From NCBI RefSeq assembly GCF_030515985.1, contig NZ_CP100376.1, positions 1,023,914 through 1,044,684 of the forward strand: a stretch of 20,771 nucleotides of DNA, in the 5' to 3' direction. This DNA comes from Corynebacterium accolens (GTDB taxonomy: Bacteria; Actinomycetota; Actinomycetes; Mycobacteriales; Mycobacteriaceae). The notes beneath the pieces were generated by a model, which worked only from the letters and a program-made list of their open reading frames with translations, was not told the DNA's origin and made no database searches. This document shows, piece by piece, positions 1-11,795 of this stretch. Within the stretch, counting starts at the first letter, position 1, and each line of letters starts with the position of its first letter. A program made the translations under genes and the position numbers.

Positions 1-695
1 GCGTGGGCGCGGATATGCCGGTCGATGGCGAAGGCAGGCTGCGCCCAGTCAATGCGGGCGGCGTCGGTGGAAATCTTCGGCGCATAGGTGGCCTCGCCGC
101 TTTGGGGCTGCGGCTCCAGCGTGCCAGCCTCTAGCCCATCCATGGTGGCGACCAGGAGATCCGCCCCGGCATACGCCAGCCGTGTGAGCAGATCGTCTGC
201 GGTATCCGTCCCGGTAATGCCTTCTGTCACCGTGCCGAATACCGGGCCCGTATCCAAGCCTTCCTCGATCCGGAAGGTGGACGCGCCGGTAATATCATCG
301 CCCGCTGCGATAGCCGCCTGCACCGGCGCCGCGCCGCGCCAAGCGGGAAGAAGGGAAAAGTGCAGGTTAACCCAACCATGGCGCGCGACGTCTAAGAGAT
401 CCTTGCTAATGAGGTTGCCGTAGGCCACCACCGGGATGGCCTCGGGCTGCAGCTCCGCCAGGCGCTGGCGCAGGTTATCGCCATCCTCCGTGCCAGGCCG
501 CAGCGTAGATGGGGTCAGCACCTCGATGCCGTGCTCTTGCGCTAAGGCCTTGACCGGGCTCGGGTGAAGGCTGCGGCCCCTGCCCTTCTTCGCATCGGGC
601 CGGGTAATGACCGCTACCACTTCGTGGCTGGAGGCAAGCAATTTCTCCAATGCCACCACCGCCGGCTCTGGGGTGCCGGCAAAAATAATCCGCAT
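1..695 (-). CDS. fmt: Methionyl-tRNA formyltransferase, 3' end outside window
   Basis: The enzyme transfers the formyl group of 10-formyltetrahydrofolate to Met-tRNA(fMet) in the cytoplasm before translation starts. The visible 231 codons begin with ATG ([12 protein letters not shown]) and stay open to the left edge, so the C-terminal tRNA-binding domain is missing; the family is usually about 310-320 residues. The formyltransferase core is clear. The catalytic Asn and His are N110 and H112 in [18 protein letters not shown], followed by the essential Asp D148 in GLDTGP, the Asn-His-Asp triad of the family. The gene starts 75 bases after the def stop codon on the same strand. fmt next to def is a classic pair: one adds the formyl group and the other removes it. 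Identification is secure. Confidence 0.96.
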   Translation of the reverse strand, partial: MRIIFAGTPEPAVVALEKLLASSHEVVAVITRPDAKKGRGRSLHPSPVKALAQEHGIEVLTPSTLRPGTEDGDNLRQRLAELQPEAIPVVAYGNLISKDLLDVARHGWVNLHFSLLPAWRGAAPVQAAIAAGDDITGASTFRIEEGLDTGPVFGTVTEGITGTDTADDLLTRLAYAGADLLVATMDGLEAGTLEPQPQSGEATYAPKISTDAARIDWAQPAFAIDRHIRAH

Positions 696-770
696 ACTGG
701 ATGAGTCTCCTCGAGGTCTCGGGTGAAAATTCTAGGGTACAACGAGCCTGCCTGCGTTGCCGAAGCTCGC

Positions 771-1286
771 CTACCCCGCGCTATTAAACCAATCGGCTTC
801 GCGGATGGTACGCATGGCGGCCTTGCGGTCGGCATCGCCAAGCCGGCGCAGGAATAACACTCCATCAAGGTGATCGGTTTCATGCTGAATGCACCGAGCC
901 AAAAGCCCTGAGGCGACCATCCCCACCGGCCTGCCTTCTACATCGCGCCCAGAGACAAATACCCGGTTGTGCCGCGGCGTATCGGCGCGAATCCCCGGGA
1001 TGGATAGGCATCCTTCCAGGCCAGTCTGCATGTCTTCTCCCAGCGGCGTCCACACGGGGTTGATGAGAACCCCGCGCAATCCGGCCTGGATAGGCGAACA
1101 GTCATAGACAAAGATGCGCTTGAGTATGCCCACCTGGTTCGCCGCGAGCCCCACCCCGCCGGCGGCATCCATGGTCTCCAACATGTTCTGCGCCAGCGTG
1201 CGCAGGCTGGAATCAAAGGTCGTAATCTCTTCGGCCCGCGTGCTCAGTACGGGATCCCCGTAGAGCCTGATGTCTAATTCCGCCAC
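771..1286 (-). CDS. def: Peptide deformylase
   Basis: Metalloenzyme that removes the N-formyl group from nascent proteins. All three family motifs are present in order: GVGLAANQ around residues 44-51, EGCLS at 91-95 with metal ligand C93, and HETDH at 135-139 giving H135, E136 and H139. The GTG at 1286 (protein begins MAELDIRLYGDPVL) gives 171 residues, normal for the family, and has AAAGG upstream. The open frame extends further 5', but that extension overlaps priA and is unlike a deformylase, so it was dropped. The gene lies between priA, 52 bases upstream, and fmt, 75 bases downstream, with no obvious terminator between them, so co-transcription is likely. Confidence 0.95.
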   Translation of the reverse strand: MAELDIRLYGDPVLSTRAEEITTFDSSLRTLAQNMLETMDAAGGVGLAANQVGILKRIFVYDCSPIQAGLRGVLINPVWTPLGEDMQTGLEGCLSIPGIRADTPRHNRVFVSGRDVEGRPVGMVASGLLARCIQHETDHLDGVLFLRRLGDADRKAAMRTIREADWFNSAG

Positions 1287-1338
1287 TGATTTATCCCTTT
1301 CTCTTGTACTGCCTAACCGCTTAAGTCTATGCACACTT

Positions 1339-3369
1339 CTAGCCCACGTGAATGGGATCGACCGTGATGCGAAGCGGCAATTCATCTTTTCGCGCGCTGC
1401 GCGCCGCATTGGCCTTGCGCAGCGCGCGCCCCAGCTGCGATCGCGGCCCCAGCGGGACGCGCACCACCAGGCGTTGGGGTGGGCCAAAGCGGTCCACATC
1501 GTATTCCCCGGGGAGGCTGTCCCCTGGCGGGAGCGGAACTGGGCCTAAGACCTCGGCGTGCTCTGGCAGATCCACCAACTGCTCGAAGGAATCCAGAGCC
1601 GCGTCCGCCCCGTCGATGGCGGCGAAGTGCACGGCCGGCGGAAAGCGCACCTCGCGCCGGGCGCACAATTCCTCTGCCGCGGCCGCGACCATGTCCCAGC
1701 TCATGAAGTGGCGGACGACGGGAAGTTCCGGATCCGCGGCGATGATGACGCGCCCGCCCTTAAAATGCGGCCTGACCATGGTGGCCGCCTGCGCCCATTT
1801 GGCCAGGCAGTCCTCGGTGGCGCGCAAGTCTTGCCGGTTTAATAAGGTGCCCGCGTCCAACAGGAGCGCCGCACCATAGGCGCCGCCATTCACCCGCGGC
1901 TCGGCGCCAGGGGTAGCAATCACTAATGCCGGGGCATTCTCAATTGAGCCCACGACCTTATTGCCGCCAGAGACCACGACGGACGTATTGGGAAAGGCGC
2001 GCCCCAATTCCTCCGCGGTGCGTTCAGAGCCTAAGACGATGGCGCGCAGGCGCGGCGATCCGCACTCGGTACAGCGATGATTGGTAGCAATGCGCCCGCA
2101 CCAGCGGCAGGTAGGCATGACGGCTTCCTCGCTTGAGCGCTCGGAGCTCGGAGGCAACCCCAATGGACCATTGCAGTGCCGGCACCGCGCGGGAGAATGG
2201 CACTTTCCACAGGCCAAGATAGGCGCATACCCCTTGCGCGGGACCTGCACTAGCACCGGTTCGCCGCGGTCGAGGGCTTGCTGCGCCGCCTGAAAGGCTG
2301 GGGCTTGCACAGAGGTCGTACCGCCCTCTAAGTCCCTGGAAATGGATAGCCCGTAGGCGCCAATGGCCAAAATATCGGGCCGGCGGGCCTCGATGGTTGA
2401 GGCGCTCGGGATGAGGTCATGTGCCCACCCAGAGTCCACCAATAACTGGGTTTCCGCCGTCCGCGAATGGTTGACCGCAATGAAGCTGCAATTTTCAAAG
2501 GCAGAGCGGGTGGTAAGCACCTCCCGGGCGTGGACGTAGGGCTTGATATTATCCACCAAGTTATCGTTACCATCATCAAAAATGACGGCCAGCTGCAGGT
2601 TGTCCACGGGGGTAAAAGCCGCCGAGCGCGTGCCAATGACGATTCGCGCCTGCCCCACCAAGGCCGAAAGATAGCGGCGATAGCGCGCCTGCGGGCCCAT
2701 GCTATTGGTCAGCACCGTAATTTGTTTCGGTCCCACAACACCGCGCAGGGCGTTTTCAAGGGAGTCCACCACCTTTTGGTCTGGGACCACGATTAGGACT
2801 CCTCCCCCGCCCAGGGCAACCTTGGCCGCTAAGGCCGCGAGCGCATCTTCCCATTCATCGCCGGGAGCGATTTGCCACGCGGCGCGGGCCAATTTCCCGC
2901 CCAAGATGGAATCAACAAAAGTTTCCCCATGTTGATAGGCAGACCACCCGGATAAATCGGGCTCGCTGGCTGCGCCGAGTTCTTCCCACGGCGTATCCAA
3001 ATCCGCTTCTTCTGCCTTTGCGTGCCGCGGCGGAATGGCGGAGCGAATGATATCGGAGCAAATTCCGCCATAGCGATCCGCAAGGGCTTCCACCAGCCGG
3101 GACAGTTGCGGTGGATAGACCTGGAATGGAGAGATGACCCGCTCGATAAAGCGCAGCTGCCCACCAAAATCGGACTCATGCTTGCGCTCGACGATGATCG
3201 CATCCACCAAGCGCCCATTAAACCGAATGCGCACCTTCACCCCGGCTTGGGCGCTATCGGATTCGGCCTCATCTACCAGGTAATCAAAGCCCCGATCGAG
3301 GTGGGCAACCCCCAAAAGAGGCAACACCCGCGCGACCGGTTTCCGGGCGGCAGGTGTTTTCTTAGGCAT
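1339..3369 (-). CDS. priA: Replication restart protein PriA, helicase-deficient actinobacterial type
   Basis: PriA recognises stalled forks and reloads the replisome. This 676-residue protein keeps the N-terminal DNA-binding part (MPKKTPAARKPVARVLPLLG) and the complete zinc-binding module with eight cysteines: C387, C390, C396, C399, C421, C424, C433 and C436. The helicase motifs are absent. No Walker A GxxGxGKT occurs where expected (about residues 160-190), and the DEAH box is replaced by FDDGND near 264-269. This fits actinobacterial PriA proteins, which family annotation describes as probably lacking helicase activity. The ATG at 3369 was chosen because it leaves an 11-base gap after metK; the longer open frame would overlap the metK 3' end. 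The gene is probably co-transcribed with metK. Confidence 0.93.
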   Translation of the reverse strand: MPKKTPAARKPVARVLPLLGVAHLDRGFDYLVDEAESDSAQAGVKVRIRFNGRLVDAIIVERKHESDFGGQLRFIERVISPFQVYPPQLSRLVEALADRYGGICSDIIRSAIPPRHAKAEEADLDTPWEELGAASEPDLSGWSAYQHGETFVDSILGGKLARAAWQIAPGDEWEDALAALAAKVALGGGGVLIVVPDQKVVDSLENALRGVVGPKQITVLTNSMGPQARYRRYLSALVGQARIVIGTRSAAFTPVDNLQLAVIFDDGNDNLVDNIKPYVHAREVLTTRSAFENCSFIAVNHSRTAETQLLVDSGWAHDLIPSASTIEARRPDILAIGAYGLSISRDLEGGTTSVQAPAFQAAQQALDRGEPVLVQVPRKGYAPILACGKCHSPARCRHCNGPLGLPPSSERSSEEAVMPTCRWCGRIATNHRCTECGSPRLRAIVLGSERTAEELGRAFPNTSVVVSGGNKVVGSIENAPALVIATPGAEPRVNGGAYGAALLLDAGTLLNRQDLRATEDCLAKWAQAATMVRPHFKGGRVIIAADPELPVVRHFMSWDMVAAAAEELCARREVRFPPAVHFAAIDGADAALDSFEQLVDLPEHAEVLGPVPLPPGDSLPGEYDVDRFGPPQRLVVRVPLGPRSQLGRALRKANAARSARKDELPLRITVDPIHVG

Positions 3370-3380
3370 AAGCCCACATT

Positions 3381-4613
3381 CTACAGACCAGCGGCAGCGC
3401 GCAATTCCTCCACACGATCCAACTGCTCCCACGGCAGGTCAACGTCGGTACGGCCAAAGTGGCCGTAGGCGGCGGTCTGGCCGTAGATAGGACGCAGCAG
3501 ACCTAATTCGCGGATAATGGCGGCCGGACGAAGGTCAAAGACCTTATTAACGGCGGCCTGGATCTGCTCATCGGTCAAGTTCTGCTTCGCGGTTCCGAAA
3601 GTCTCGACGTAGAGGCCAACCGGCTTGGCGCGACCAATGGCGTAGGCCACCTGCACCTCTGCGCGATCCGCCAGGTCTGCCGCGACGATATTCTTGGCCA
3701 CCCAGCGCATGGCGTAGGCCGCAGAGCGGTCCACCTTGCTGGGGTCCTTGCCGGAGAAGGCACCGCCGCCGTGGCGGGCCATGCCACCGTAGGTATCCAC
3801 GATGATCTTGCGTCCGGTAAGGCCAGCATCGCCCATAGGACCGCCCAAGATGAAGGAGCCGGAAGGATTGACCAAGAGGTTGGTCTCATCGGTGTAGTAC
3901 TTATCGAGCCCGGCATCCTTAATAACCCAATCGAGCACCTCGCTGCGCAGGTGGGTTTCTAGCCATTGGCTATCAACCTCAGGATCGTGCTGGGTAGAAA
4001 TAACGACCGTATCCAGGTGAGAGGGCTCATTATTGTCGTTATAAGCGAAGGTCACCTGGGTCTTGCCGTCCGGGCGCAGGTGGTCCACGATGTCCTCTTT
4101 GCGCACCTGGGTCAGGCGGCGGGACAGGCGGTGCGCCAAGGCGATGGGCAACGGCATGTACTCCGCGGTTTCATTCGACGCGTAACCAAACATCAGGCCC
4201 TGGTCGCCGGCGCCGGCGGTATCATTTTCCTCGTCATAATCCGCGCCCTGGTCGCGCGCCTCGGTGGAGGTATCCACGCCGGCACCGATTTCCTGCGACT
4301 GCTCGCCGATGGCGATATTGACACCACAGGTATTGCCATCAAAGCCCACATCGGAAGAGGTAAAGCCGATGGACTTTAGGGTCTCGCGCACAAGAGCCGG
4401 AATTTCCACGTAAGCGTTGGTGCGGACCTCGCCCACGACGTGCACCTGGCCGGTGGTAACCAGCGTTTCCACGGCAACGCGAGACTCCGGATCCTTTTTT
4501 AAAAGTGCATCCAAGATGGCATCCGAGATGGCGTCACAGATTTTATCCGGGTGCCCCTCAGTAACGGACTCGCTTGTAAAAAGACGAGCTTCCACTGCAG
4601 CGTTATCAGTCAC
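3381..4613 (-). CDS. metK: S-adenosylmethionine synthetase
   Basis: Makes S-adenosylmethionine from methionine and ATP in the cytoplasm. The 410 residues show the family landmarks in order: the ATP/metal motif [16 protein letters not shown] at 20-35, [12 protein letters not shown] at 134-145, and the phosphate-binding loop [17 protein letters not shown] at 282-298. Length is slightly above the roughly 385-residue E. coli enzyme, as is usual in actinobacteria. The start is GTG at 4613, preceded by AAAGGAAG about 5-7 bases upstream. The gene has its own promoter with an McbR-type operator in the gap to coaBC, so it can be controlled separately from the genes upstream. priA follows after 11 bases and is probably in the same transcript. 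Confidence 0.98.
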   Translation of the reverse strand: MTDNAAVEARLFTSESVTEGHPDKICDAISDAILDALLKKDPESRVAVETLVTTGQVHVVGEVRTNAYVEIPALVRETLKSIGFTSSDVGFDGNTCGVNIAIGEQSQEIGAGVDTSTEARDQGADYDEENDTAGAGDQGLMFGYASNETAEYMPLPIALAHRLSRRLTQVRKEDIVDHLRPDGKTQVTFAYNDNNEPSHLDTVVISTQHDPEVDSQWLETHLRSEVLDWVIKDAGLDKYYTDETNLLVNPSGSFILGGPMGDAGLTGRKIIVDTYGGMARHGGGAFSGKDPSKVDRSAAYAMRWVAKNIVAADLADRAEVQVAYAIGRAKPVGLYVETFGTAKQNLTDEQIQAAVNKVFDLRPAAIIRELGLLRPIYGQTAAYGHFGRTDVDLPWEQLDRVEELRAAAGL

Positions 4614-4678
4614 AAAAACTTCCTTTGATTATTACGTATTCGATACCGAGGCATTCTGCCCCAACCCATCACAAGGCA

Positions 4679-4707
4679 ACCCTAGACCAAGCGGTCTATA
4701 AACGCAA
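4679..4707 (-). promoter_or_regulatory. metK promoter (-35 and -10 elements)
   Basis: On the minus strand, TTGCGT (4707-4702) is followed after exactly 17 bases by TAGGGT (4684-4679). This matches a sigma-A type -35 and the actinobacterial -10 pattern TANNNT. The -10 lies about 65 bases before the metK GTG, leaving a short leader that ends in a good ribosome binding site. The promoter sits just after the coaBC stop codon. No SAM riboswitch fold was recognised in the leader. Confidence 0.6.
4683..4698. promoter_or_regulatory. Putative McbR operator controlling metK
   Basis: The 16-base palindrome TAGACCAAGCGGTCTA is an exact TAGAC-N6-GTCTA. In C. glutamicum that is the recognition pattern of McbR, a TetR-type repressor of methionine, cysteine and SAM metabolism that responds to S-adenosylhomocysteine, and metK is one of its known targets. 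Here the site lies between the predicted -35 and -10 and overlaps two bases of the -10, so a bound repressor would block RNA polymerase. The mcbR gene is not in this window, so its presence in the genome is inferred. Confidence 0.8.
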
Positions 4708-4710
4708 TAT

Positions 4711-5964
4711 TTAATTTCCCGATTCAATCATTTCATTCACGACGCCCAGAATCTGCGCCGCGACGACCTGCTTAGATCCATGCTCCACGCGCTGCGGTTC
4801 CTCGTTTCGTCGCAGGATCCACCCCTCGCTGCTTTCCTGGCCAAAGGTCACGCCGCGGCCAACCTCATTGGCCATCAGTACGTCGCACCCCTTGCGCGCA
4901 AACTTTTCTTTCGCATAATCCAGCGCCGAAGAATTGGCATCCCCCGTCTCGGCCGCGAAACCGACGATGACGCACTTCTGCGGCACCTCGCCCTCCTCGC
5001 GGGCTGCCACGAGAGACTTCAAAATATCTGGGTTTTCCACCATCTCCAGCGCGGCAAGCGCATCATCCGCCTTGCCCTTTTTCATTTTGGACTCGGCCAC
5101 ATTCGCGGGCCGGTAATCCGCGACCGCAGCGGCCATGATGACGATATCGGCATCGCGGGATTCCTCGCGCATCGCGGCCTCCAAGTCTTGCGCAGAAACG
5201 ATGTTCCGGATCGTAGCCCCACTCGGTACGGGCAGCTCCGCCGTATTGCCGGCCACAACCGTGACATCCGCGCCCTTGTGCGCGGCCACCTCTGCCAGCG
5301 CAAAGCCCTGCCTGCCCGAGGAACGGTTTCCTAAATAACGCACCGGATCCAATTCCTCTTGGGTGCCACCGGCAGAAATAACCACCTTCAGCCCCGTCCA
5401 GCTGTGATCGATATGAAAACCCGCGAGCTCGGTGCGCGCGATGGCGGCAATTTGTTCTGGATCCGGCAGCCTGCCTGCGCCCGTATCCTTACCCGTAAGG
5501 CGCCCGTGCGCTGGTTCCATGACGGTAATTCCGCGCCGGCGCAGGATCTTTACGTTGTGTTGCGTCGCTGGGTTATTCCACATTTCGGTGTGCATGGCGG
5601 GCGCCACAATGATAGGACACGTTGCCACCAGCACGGTCGCGGTCAAGAGATCATCGGCGCGTCCCGCGGCCAGGCGGGCAATAAGATCAGCCGTGGCAGG
5701 GGCGATGACCACGGCATCGGCCTCCTGCCCTACAGCTACGTGTTGAACGTCCTCGACGGCTTCAAAAACACTGGTGGAAACCGGATTTCCGGATAATGCC
5801 TCAAAAGTGGCGGCACCTACGAAGTTCAATGCGCTTTCTGTAGGAACGACGCGGACATTATCGCCATGTTCTTTGAAATTGCGCACCAAGTGGCAGGCCT
5901 TATACGCGGCGATGCCACCGGCAACGCCCAACACGATATTGCGAGGAGAATTTAAGTCAGTCAC
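4711..5964 (-). CDS. coaBC: Bifunctional phosphopantothenoylcysteine decarboxylase / phosphopantothenate-cysteine ligase
   Basis: Catalyses two successive coenzyme A steps: CoaB joins cysteine to 4'-phosphopantothenate and FMN-dependent CoaC decarboxylates the product. With the GTG at 5964 the protein has 417 residues. CoaC shows GGIAAYK near 16-22, catalytic H75 in DVQHVAVG, and PAMHTEMWNNP near 122-132. CoaB starts near 190 with ISAGGTQEELDPVRYLGNRS and has AAAVADYRPANVAESKMKK near 278-296. A second GTG at 6012 is in frame, but the downstream one puts the Rossmann strand close to the N terminus as in homologues; neither has a strong Shine-Dalgarno. The substrate-flap position that is Cys158 in E. 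coli appears to be Gly158 here. rpoZ lies 138 bases upstream. Confidence 0.95.
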   Translation of the reverse strand: MTDLNSPRNIVLGVAGGIAAYKACHLVRNFKEHGDNVRVVPTESALNFVGAATFEALSGNPVSTSVFEAVEDVQHVAVGQEADAVVIAPATADLIARLAAGRADDLLTATVLVATCPIIVAPAMHTEMWNNPATQHNVKILRRRGITVMEPAHGRLTGKDTGAGRLPDPEQIAAIARTELAGFHIDHSWTGLKVVISAGGTQEELDPVRYLGNRSSGRQGFALAEVAAHKGADVTVVAGNTAELPVPSGATIRNIVSAQDLEAAMREESRDADIVIMAAAVADYRPANVAESKMKKGKADDALAALEMVENPDILKSLVAAREEGEVPQKCVIVGFAAETGDANSSALDYAKEKFARKGCDVLMANEVGRGVTFGQESSEGWILRRNEEPQRVEHGSKQVVAAQILGVVNEMIESGN

Positions 5965-6081
5965 ATCGCCCAATCGTACCGTGCAGGCATGACAAGAACC
6001 CCGCCCAGCCACCCCGGTAGTTCCACAGAAGTGAAACCATATGGGGTTGGCCGGACGGGGCTGAAATGAGGCACAAGGTGC

Positions 6082-6099
6082 GCACGCGAAAGCGCGCGC
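6082..6099 (-). other. GC hairpin after rpoZ
   Basis: Four bases after the rpoZ stop codon the minus strand reads GCGCGCG-CTTT-CGCGTGC, a 7-bp stem (one G-U pair) with a 4-base loop. No T-run follows, so it is not a standard terminator. It could attenuate transcription or protect an rpoZ 3' end. The rest of the 138-base rpoZ-coaBC gap shows no clear promoter; a TATGGT near the middle is a weak -10 candidate. Confidence 0.35.
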
Positions 6100-6102
6100 T
6101 AG

Positions 6103-6405
6103 TTACTTGCCTTCCTCGTGGTCCAACAGACCTGCATCGATTTCGCGCAGCGCGATGGACAGTGGCTTCTCGCCGGGCTCTGGGTTAACCAGTGGGCCGA
6201 CGAACTCAAAGACGCCTTCATCTTGCTCTTGGTAGTAGCTATTGATCTGGCGCGCACGCTTGGCAGCGAAAATCACCAAGGCGTACTTGGAAGAAACCTT
6301 GTCCAACAGCTCATCGATTGGCGGGTCCGTAATGCCAATCGGGTCATCAAATACCGGTTCCGACTTCGCGGATTCAGTGTTAGAAGGGGTGGTCACGTTA
6401 GTCAC
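6103..6405 (-). CDS. rpoZ: DNA-directed RNA polymerase omega subunit
   Basis: Small subunit that helps fold and assemble the beta' subunit of RNA polymerase. The family core is clear: [20 protein letters not shown] followed by the very conserved [13 protein letters not shown], then a C-terminal [11 protein letters not shown] segment. Three GTG codons near the 5' end are possible starts (6411, 6405, 6396). The one at 6405 (100 residues) is preferred because AAAGG lies five bases upstream of it; the family in actinobacteria is about 95-110 residues with a variable N terminus. gmk ends 39 bases upstream. The gmk-rpoZ-coaBC order is widespread in bacteria and supports the assignment. Confidence 0.93.
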   Translation of the reverse strand: MTNVTTPSNTESAKSEPVFDDPIGITDPPIDELLDKVSSKYALVIFAAKRARQINSYYQEQDEGVFEFVGPLVNPEPGEKPLSIALREIDAGLLDHEEGK

Positions 6406-6444
6406 ATGCACCTTTACATTGGTTGAAGATGGTCAAAAAAGAGT

Positions 6445-7014
6445 CTATCCACGCAGGATATCACTAATGGCGGCCACTGCCTCATCTAGGTTTTCATTGA
6501 CCACAACGTGATCAAACTCATCCTGTGCAGCTAGTTCCTCGTACGCAGTGTGCAACCTACGATCAATGACGTCTTGCGGTTCGGTACCGCGACCGGTCAG
6601 GCGCTCTACCAACACCTCCCACGAAGGCGGTGCCAAGAAGACCAAATCCGCTTCCGGCAAGGCCTTGCGAACGCTGCGCGCACCGGCCAAATCGACCTCG
6701 ACGAGAACCGGGCGACCGGCGTCTAAGGCCTCTTCTACGGGCCGGGCGGGTGTTCCGGAACGCTGCAATCCGCCGTGAATATCTGCCCATTCGAGCATCT
6801 CACCGGCATCAATGCGTTCCTGAAAGGCCTCAGGGGTGACGAAGAAATAATCCACGCCATCTTGCTCCCCGGGGCGGGGCTGGCGCGTAGTCATAGACAC
6901 GCTGAAATACAGCCCCTCGACGTCATGCCGTAGACGCGAGACTACGGTGGATTTCCCCACTGCGGAAGGACCCGCCAACACGACGAGGCGACCGCGAGCA
7001 GTTGCGTCAGCCAT
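6445..7014 (-). CDS. gmk: Guanylate kinase
   Basis: Phosphorylates GMP to GDP with ATP in the cytoplasm, supplying the GTP, dGTP and (p)ppGpp pools. The 189-residue protein has the P-loop GPSAVGKST at 15-23, the GMP-binding segment [21 protein letters not shown] near 38-58, and the lid and Arg-rich end [13 protein letters not shown]. Length is normal for the family. The ATG at 7014 follows the mihF stop codon by eight bases, so the two are very likely translated from one message. No strong Shine-Dalgarno is visible, consistent with translational coupling to mihF. Confidence 0.96.
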   Translation of the reverse strand: MADATARGRLVVLAGPSAVGKSTVVSRLRHDVEGLYFSVSMTTRQPRPGEQDGVDYFFVTPEAFQERIDAGEMLEWADIHGGLQRSGTPARPVEEALDAGRPVLVEVDLAGARSVRKALPEADLVFLAPPSWEVLVERLTGRGTEPQDVIDRRLHTAYEELAAQDEFDHVVVNENLDEAVAAISDILRG

Positions 7015-7022
7015 AGACGTGA

Positions 7023-7346
7023 TTATTCGTCGTCGTAACCGAAGCGCTCAAGCAGAGCACGACGCTGGCGCTCACCCAGACCGCGCAGGCGACGGGTCTG
7101 CGCAATCTCCAGATCTTCCATGATTTCCTTGGCCTTGACCTTGCCAACCTTAGGCAGAGCCTCGAGGAGTGCGGAAACCTTGGTCTTGCCGATGATCTCA
7201 TCGGTCTCAGCCTTTTCCAGCACGTCCTTCAGGTCGGTTTCGCCGCGCTTAAGCGCAGCCTTGAGCTCAGCGCGAGCCTTGCGGGCCTCAGCGGCCTTTG
7301 CGAGAGCTTCCTTACGCTGCTCATCAGTCAACTTTGGAAGGGCCAC
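7023..7346 (-). CDS. mihF: Actinobacterial integration host factor (mIHF family)
   Basis: Nucleoid-associated DNA-binding protein restricted to actinobacteria and unrelated to the IHF/HU fold. The 107 residues start with [20 protein letters not shown], a hallmark N terminus, continue as a long charged helix (about 5-50), and end in the helix-two-turn-helix region with [14 protein letters not shown] (67-79) and [20 protein letters not shown] (85-104). The GTG at 7346 was chosen over the ATG six codons upstream because GGAGG lies six bases before it and homologues begin MALPKL. In mycobacteria and Streptomyces the protein is essential or strongly affects nucleoid structure and antibiotic production. 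It heads the mihF-gmk-rpoZ-coaBC group. Confidence 0.95.
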   Translation of the reverse strand: MALPKLTDEQRKEALAKAAEARKARAELKAALKRGETDLKDVLEKAETDEIIGKTKVSALLEALPKVGKVKAKEIMEDLEIAQTRRLRGLGERQRRALLERFGYDDE

Positions 7347-7473
7347 GAGTTTCCTCCGATTCATTAGATTGCTTCTATTACTTCTGATACTTGGTACCAG
7401 ATTCCGGCTGCCAAACGCGATGGAAATACCGCGGAAAGTTACCCTGAACCTTCGAGCACACCGACTTCTGATT

Positions 7474-7482
7474 ATCCTAGCA
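7474..7482 (-). promoter_or_regulatory. Candidate mihF promoter, extended -10
   Basis: The minus strand reads TGCTAGGAT, matching the extended -10 pattern TGN-TANNNT of actinobacterial sigma-A promoters; no convincing -35 sits 17 bases upstream. It lies about 128 bases before the mihF GTG, so the leader would be long. The 259-base interval 7347-7605 is otherwise gene-free and holds this candidate plus the two inverted repeats listed separately. Confidence 0.4.
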
Positions 7483-7507
7483 CCGCTAGTGACACGATGA
7501 CGATCAA

Positions 7508-7523
7508 CGGCCCAGATGGGCCG
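7508..7523. terminator. Inverted repeat in the pyrF-mihF gap
   Basis: CGGCCCAGATGGGCCG is a 6-bp GC stem (7 if A-T closes) with a minimal loop. On the plus strand it is followed by CTCGTTTT, the better terminator orientation, but no plus-strand gene lies upstream. On the minus strand it lies about 85 bases after the pyrF stop codon and is followed only by TTGATC. It may form a second barrier at the end of the pyr transcript or be a protein-binding site upstream of mihF. Confidence 0.35.
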
Positions 7524-7573
7524 CTCGTTTTAGCACGTCAACGCACATGCTTAGACCAAAATACCAGGTAAAC

Positions 7574-7598
7574 GGCGCGGCCGTTAATTGGCCCCGCC
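7574..7598 (-). terminator. Candidate terminator of the pyr operon
   Basis: Seven bases after the pyrF stop codon the minus strand can pair GGCGGGGCC with GGCCGCGCC around an AATTAAC loop (8 pairs, one G-G mismatch), followed by GTTTACC. A nested alternative AACGGC-CGC-GCCGTT (7571-7585) uses the same 3' half. The T-run is short, so termination may be weak. Confidence 0.4.
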
Positions 7599-7605
7599 GC
7601 GTGTT

Positions 7606-8428
7606 CTAATCCCGGAATTGGTCTGCGGTATCGATCACCGCTTTGCGCAGGTCATCGACCTGGGGGCCGCGTTGCAAGACGGCGCGCGAGACATTGGCGA
7701 ACCCAAGCTGCGGGCACGCAGACACAGTGGAGTGCACCTGCGCGGGACCCGCCCCCTGGGCGCCGACGCCGGGAAGCAGCACCGGGCCATTAAGCGCGTC
7801 CAAGCGGGGCGGGTTCTCGACGGTCGCGCCCACCACAACGCCGACGCTTCCAGCAACGCCAGCCTCAAGCGCTGAGGCATTAAAGGCGGCGCACTCATCG
7901 ATAACCGCCTGGGCAATCGAGTCCGCAGTCCCCGCGGGCACCGCCTGAATGGCGCGCGCCTCTGGATTAGAGGTTGCCGCGAGGACGAATACTCCGCGGT
8001 TGTTTTCTTGCGCCATGGTAATGGCCGCGCCCAGCGCCCCAACGCCGAGGTATGGCGAAAGTGTAACCGAGTCAGCGCGCAGCGGCGAGGTCTCCCCTAG
8101 CCAGGCATCGCCATAGCCTTCCATCGTGGAGCCGATATCGCCGCGCTTGGCATCTGCTACCGTCAGGCATCCTGCCTCGCGCAGGCCGGCCAGCGTTTCT
8201 TCCAAAACCGCAAAGCCAGCAGCGCCGAAGCGCTCGAAGAAGGCCACCTGCGGCTTTACCAAGGCAGCGGTGTCCGCAAAGGCCTCGACGCAGCGCAGGC
8301 TGAAGGTGCGCAGGCCTTCTGCGGTATTTTCCAGCCCCCAGTGCTCTAAGAGGTACGGGTGCGGGTCGATGCCTACGCAAAGCCGCCCGCGCTCGCGGCC
8401 GGCGCCTTCCAAGCGCTGGCCAAAGGAT

Positions 8429-8445
<17 letters not shown>
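7606..8445 (-). CDS. pyrF: Orotidine 5'-phosphate decarboxylase, type 2
   Basis: Last step of UMP synthesis: decarboxylates OMP to UMP. The 279-residue TIM-barrel protein carries the catalytic Asp-Lys-Asp signature [10 protein letters not shown] (D98, K100, D103) and a phosphate-binding segment near [12 protein letters not shown]. Its length and the [15 protein letters not shown] context are those of the longer type 2 subfamily found in mycobacteria and corynebacteria rather than the roughly 230-residue E. coli type. The ATG at 8445 lies inside the 3' end of carB and overlaps it by 17 bases. AGGAGCTTGAGC just upstream offers a Shine-Dalgarno inside carB. Translational coupling to carB is likely. 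It is the last gene of the pyr operon. Confidence 0.96.
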
Positions 8446-11770
<3,325 letters not shown>

Positions 11771-11795
11771 AATATTTCTTCCTTTTCCTGGGTGA

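Noticed and set aside
3370..3432. Upstream start for priA
   Set aside because: It would overlap the metK coding end, and the extra residues do not resemble PriA; the ATG at 3369 fits the family N terminus.
4614..4678. SAM riboswitch upstream of metK
   Set aside because: The leader is only about 65 bases and shows no SAM-box core; control is better explained by the McbR-type operator.
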